Origin: Firmicutes bacterium CAG:582
GTDB lineage: Bacteria; Bacillota_I; Bacilli_A; RF39; UBA660
Direction of reading: 5' to 3'
NCBI GenBank assembly: GCA_000435515.1
Contig: FR884156.1
Span: 1 to 17,777, forward strand
DNA length: 17,777 nt
This document shows, piece after piece, positions 15,576 through 17,777 of the stretch; within the stretch, counting starts at the first letter, position 1, and every line of letters begins with the position of its first letter. Made by a program: the position numbers and the translations under genes. Under the pieces are notes generated by a model that searched no databases, had not been told where the DNA came from, and was given only the letters and a program-made list of their open reading frames with translations.

Positions 15576-16982
15576 ATGAAAAAAACTAAAATCGTTACAA
15601 GTATTGGACCTGCAAGTTCTAGTGTAGAAGTATTTGAAAAAATGGTAGAAGCAGGAGCAAATGTTGCTAGAATTAATTTTTCTCATGCAACTATTGAAGA
15701 AAGAGAAACAGTTGTTAGTACTGTAAAAGAAGTTAGAAAAAGAACTAATAAAAATATAGCAATATTATATGATACAAAAGGACCAGAATTTAGAAGTGGT
15801 GTTGCTAAAGAAGATGGAATTAGTTTAGTAAGTGGAAAAACAATTAAAATTGTAAAAGAAGATGTTATTGGTAATGAAGAAAGATTTACTGTTAACCATA
15901 AAACTGCTATTGATGCATTACAAATTGGAGATATTGTTTTACTTGAAAATGGACTTATGAAAATTGAAGTAATTGAAAAAGCAGATGATTATGTTAATTG
16001 TAAAATAATAAACGGTGGCATTTTATTTTCTAAAAAAAGTTTATCTGCACCTGGTGTTGATTTAAATATACCTTTTATTTCTGATATTGATAGAGAAGAT
16101 ATCATTTATGCATGTCAACACGAAGGAGATTATTTAGCTGCATCTTTTGTTGAAAGTGCTCAAAATATTTATGATATTAGAGAAATATTAAAGGAACAAA
16201 ATAGAGAAGATATGAAAATAATAGCTAAGATAGAATCTCAAACAGGTATGAACAATCTAGAAAGTATTGCTATTGCTGCAGATGGATTAATGGTAGCAAG
16301 AGGAGATTTAGGTGTAGAAGTTCCTATGGAAGATTTACCTATAGCTCAAAAGAAAATAGTAAAAATGGCTAGAAAATATAAAAAAATATGTATAGTTGCA
16401 ACTGAAATGTTAGAATCAATGAAACATAATCCAAGACCAACTAGAGCAGAAGTTACTGATATAGCAAATGCTATATATAATGGAACAGATGCGGTTATGT
16501 TATCTGGAGAAACTACAACAGGAGAATATCCAGTTGAAACTGTTAGAAGTATGGCTTCAATTTGTGAACATATTGAAGGATCTATAACTTACTCTAATAT
16601 TTTTGCAGATAAAAAGGTAGAAAATGCTACTGATGCAATTGTTAAATCTGTAGCAGAAGCTGCTAATAGTTTGGATGCTAAATTGATAGTTGTTCCAACT
16701 ATTTCTGGAACAAGTGCTAGACTTATTTCAAATCTAGAACCAAGTTGTCCTATTTTAGTTTTAGTTAATAGTGAAGAAGTTGCTAATAGACTAGCTTTAA
16801 ATTATGGTATTTATGCTAAAGTTGTTGATATTGTTTCAGATATAGATGAATTAGTTGCTCTAGCTATAAAAGAAGCAAAAGAATTTACTAATTTAGAATC
16901 TGGAGATAATATTATTGTTACTGGTGGTTTAGTTGCTGGTAAAATAGGATTTACTAATTTAATGAAAATAGAAACTTTATAA
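15576..16982 (+). CDS. pyk: pyruvate kinase
   Basis: Last step of glycolysis: phosphoenolpyruvate plus ADP to pyruvate plus ATP, in the cytoplasm. The 468-residue protein has the standard A/B/C domain layout. It begins KKTKIVTSIGPASSS and has NFSHAT at 34-39 and DTKGPEFRSG at 66-75. The family signature IIAKIESQTGM spans 215-225 (K218, Mg-binding E220), ARGDLGVEVP has Mg-binding D244, and TEMLESM and DAVMLSGETTTGEYP follow. It ends soon after the C domain, without the extra PEP-utilising-like C-terminal domain of Bacillus-type enzymes (about 585 residues). It is a single-gene transcript with a near-perfect promoter, ribosome binding site and its own terminator. Confidence 0.98.
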   Translation: MKKTKIVTSIGPASSSVEVFEKMVEAGANVARINFSHATIEERETVVSTVKEVRKRTNKNIAILYDTKGPEFRSGVAKEDGISLVSGKTIKIVKEDVIGNEERFTVNHKTAIDALQIGDIVLLENGLMKIEVIEKADDYVNCKIINGGILFSKKSLSAPGVDLNIPFISDIDREDIIYACQHEGDYLAASFVESAQNIYDIREILKEQNREDMKIIAKIESQTGMNNLESIAIAADGLMVARGDLGVEVPMEDLPIAQKKIVKMARKYKKICIVATEMLESMKHNPRPTRAEVTDIANAIYNGTDAVMLSGETTTGEYPVETVRSMASICEHIEGSITYSNIFADKKVENATDAIVKSVAEAANSLDAKLIVVPTISGTSARLISNLEPSCPILVLVNSEEVANRLALNYGIYAKVVDIVSDIDELVALAIKEAKEFTNLESGDNIIVTGGLVAGKIGFTNLMKIETL

Positions 16983-16985
16983 AAT

Positions 16986-17011
16986 AGCGAGAAAAAACTT
17001 GCTGTTTTTTT
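16986..17011 (+). terminator. pyruvate kinase terminator
   Basis: AGCGAG (16986-16991) pairs with CTTGCT (16998-17003), one G-U pair, loop of six A's, followed by G and seven T's (17005-17011). It begins just after the stop codon of the gene. Confidence 0.85.
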
Positions 17012-17028
17012 ATAGTTTTAGGTATACT
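16999..17028 (+). promoter_or_regulatory. possible promoter of the small ORF / YolD pair
   Basis: TTGCTG (16999-17004) and TATACT (17023-17028) are 18 bases apart. The -35 overlaps the pyruvate kinase terminator. AGGTG (17035-17039) then precedes ATG 17045. The match is moderate. Confidence 0.4.
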
Positions 17029-17044
17029 TGTAATAGGTGTTTTT

Positions 17045-17235
17045 ATGAGATTAGAAGATTTAAAAAGAAGATTGCTCGTAAATTTGATTACTTTTCAAAT
17101 GAAGATAAAAGAGTAATGAATTTGTTTGATTATTATACTGGAGAACTTAACAAAAATGAAAGAATGAATTTAGTTATTGAAGAGGGAGCGACTGCAAAAG
17201 ACAGAAATGAAGAAGTTGGAGGTCATAAAGGATGA
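17045..17235 (+). pseudogene. small frameshifted gene ending in a Y-family polymerase C-terminal tail
   Basis: An ATG at 17045 with AGGTG just upstream opens a frame of only 23 codons. The next frame (-1) stays open to 17235. Joining them at the TTTAAAA at 17059-17065 would give about 63 residues starting MRLEDLKKKIARKF and ending MNLVIEEGATAKDRNEEVGGHKG. Such EGAT..RN...GGHK endings are typical of the extreme C-terminus of UmuC/UvrX-type Y-family polymerases in Bacillota, which usually precede a YolD-like gene as here. No polymerase domain is present. It could be a remnant, a stand-alone mini-protein with a one-base deletion in an A-run, or a gene using programmed -1 frameshifting. The stop overlaps the YolD-like start by four bases. 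Confidence 0.5.
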
Positions 17236-17654
17236 TGAATAACTATGATGATATTATAAATTTAAATAGACCTATATCAAAACATTCACGCTTAAGTATA
17301 GAGTCAAGAGCATCTCAGTTTGCACCTTTTGCTGCTTTAGTAGGATACGACGAGGCTGTAAAAGAAACAGCAAGACTTACAGATAAAAGGTTAGAAATTG
17401 ATGATGGATTAAAGGAAATGCTTAATAGTAAATTAAATTATATAAATGAGCATATTAAAGAAAACATTGAAATAACTGTAACTTATTTTATCAATGACTG
17501 TAAGAAAAGTGGTGGCAAATATATAAATAAAACGGGTATTGTAAAAAGAATTGATTCAGTTAGTGAATATATAAAATTTAATGATAATGATATTGTTTAT
17601 ATGAATGATGTCATTAATATTAATGGTGATGAATTAAAGTTATTTTTTGAATAA
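17232..17654 (+). CDS. YolD-like protein
   Basis: YolD-like proteins are small partners of Y-family (UmuC/UvrX-type) DNA polymerases in SOS or mobile-element gene pairs; their mechanism is not well defined. The 140-residue product has the hallmark R-A-S-Q-F-A-P-F-A-A-L-x-G-Y-x-x-A block at 26-42, then KETARLTDKRLEID, and a beta-rich C-terminal half (about 80-138: ITVTYFIND, TGIVKRIDS, YIKFND, DIVYMNDVININGDEL). It begins at ATG 17232 (a second ATG follows at once) with GGAGG nine bases upstream, overlapping the preceding stop. The usual full-length polymerase partner is missing; only a tail-like sequence precedes it. No terminator follows directly. Confidence 0.85.
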   Translation: MMNNYDDIINLNRPISKHSRLSIESRASQFAPFAALVGYDEAVKETARLTDKRLEIDDGLKEMLNSKLNYINEHIKENIEITVTYFINDCKKSGGKYINKTGIVKRIDSVSEYIKFNDNDIVYMNDVININGDELKLFFE

Positions 17655-17663
17655 TAATTTATG

Positions 17664-17672
17664 TGGTATAAT
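17664..17672 (+). promoter_or_regulatory. extended -10 promoter reading off the right edge
   Basis: TGGTATAAT combines a TGN extension with consensus TATAAT (17667-17672). Transcription would start near 17680 and run into about 100 bases of purine-rich, gene-free leader that continues past the window. No start codon with a ribosome binding site is visible there, so the leader may be long or structured. Confidence 0.55.
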
Positions 17673-17777
17673 TATATATAGAAGTGACAGATAAATAGTA
17701 ATTTGAAAGAGAGTTATATAAAAGATAAGAAATAATATTAGAAAGAAGGAAAAGAATAGGTGTACAGCAGCGACTTA

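Noticed and set aside
16999..17044. TTG start at 16999 for the small ORF before YolD
   Set aside because: It lies inside the pyruvate kinase terminator hairpin and has no ribosome binding site.
1..17777. Mollicutes code with UGA as tryptophan
   Set aside because: Frames end correctly at TGA in the LtaS-like gene and before the YolD-like gene, and Trp codons in valS and others are TGG.
17680..17777. Truncated T-box riboswitch at the right edge
   Set aside because: AGTA and AGAGAG-like elements are present but only seven bases apart, leaving no room for the helix between them, and no GGTG apical loop with a paired stem is found.

Overview
The window looks like a chromosomal segment of a very AT-rich, Gram-positive-type bacterium of the Bacillota (Bacilli side). 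The exact lineage is inference; uncultured gut groups related to RF39 or Erysipelotrichales would fit. Supporting signs are strong AAAGGAGG-type ribosome binding sites, TTGACA/TATAAT promoters, hairpin-plus-T-run terminators, a tRNA-Val-type T-box leader, a lipoteichoic-acid-synthase-type sulfatase and a SipW-like signal peptidase. UGA is used as a stop (about 2210 and 17233) and Trp is UGG, so the code is the standard bacterial one, not the Mollicutes code. Genes are tightly packed; no gene-free stretch exceeds 300 bases.

Layout. A tRNA-Gly(GCC) lies at the left edge on the minus strand, divergent from a two-gene unit: an LtaS-like enzyme (179-2212) and a small membrane-anchored extracytoplasmic protein (2209-2841). 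A membrane protein made of two tandem CmpB-type domains follows (2891-4159). Next is a T-box leader (about 4198-4414) with specifier codon GUA, which controls an HD-domain hydrolase (4430-5152) and valyl-tRNA synthetase (5146-7662). A convergent unknown gene (7683-8525, minus) shares a bidirectional terminator with valS. Its promoter region, shared with the divergent lysS (8642-10144), holds two related palindromes.

The most distinctive intact unit is 10270-13135. It encodes a small secreted beta-rich protein, an ER/SipW-type (Ser-His) signal peptidase with a long polytopic N-terminus, and a DUF5305-like two-TM protein. Together they look like a dedicated export and surface-display module with its own peptidase.

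The right part contains decayed or rearranged material. A class B penicillin-binding protein (13207-14301) is cut just after its SxN motif, so it lacks KTG and its C-terminus. It runs directly into an ORF (14325-15443) with two DUF5655-like repeats and no ribosome binding site, probably the 3' part of another gene. An intact pyruvate kinase gene follows with its own promoter and terminator. Then comes a small coding region whose end matches the C-terminal tail of Y-family polymerases, interrupted by a frame change at a canonical UUUAAAA heptamer. It overlaps a YolD-like gene (17232-17654), but no polymerase body is present. The last 120 bases start a new transcript whose product lies outside the window.
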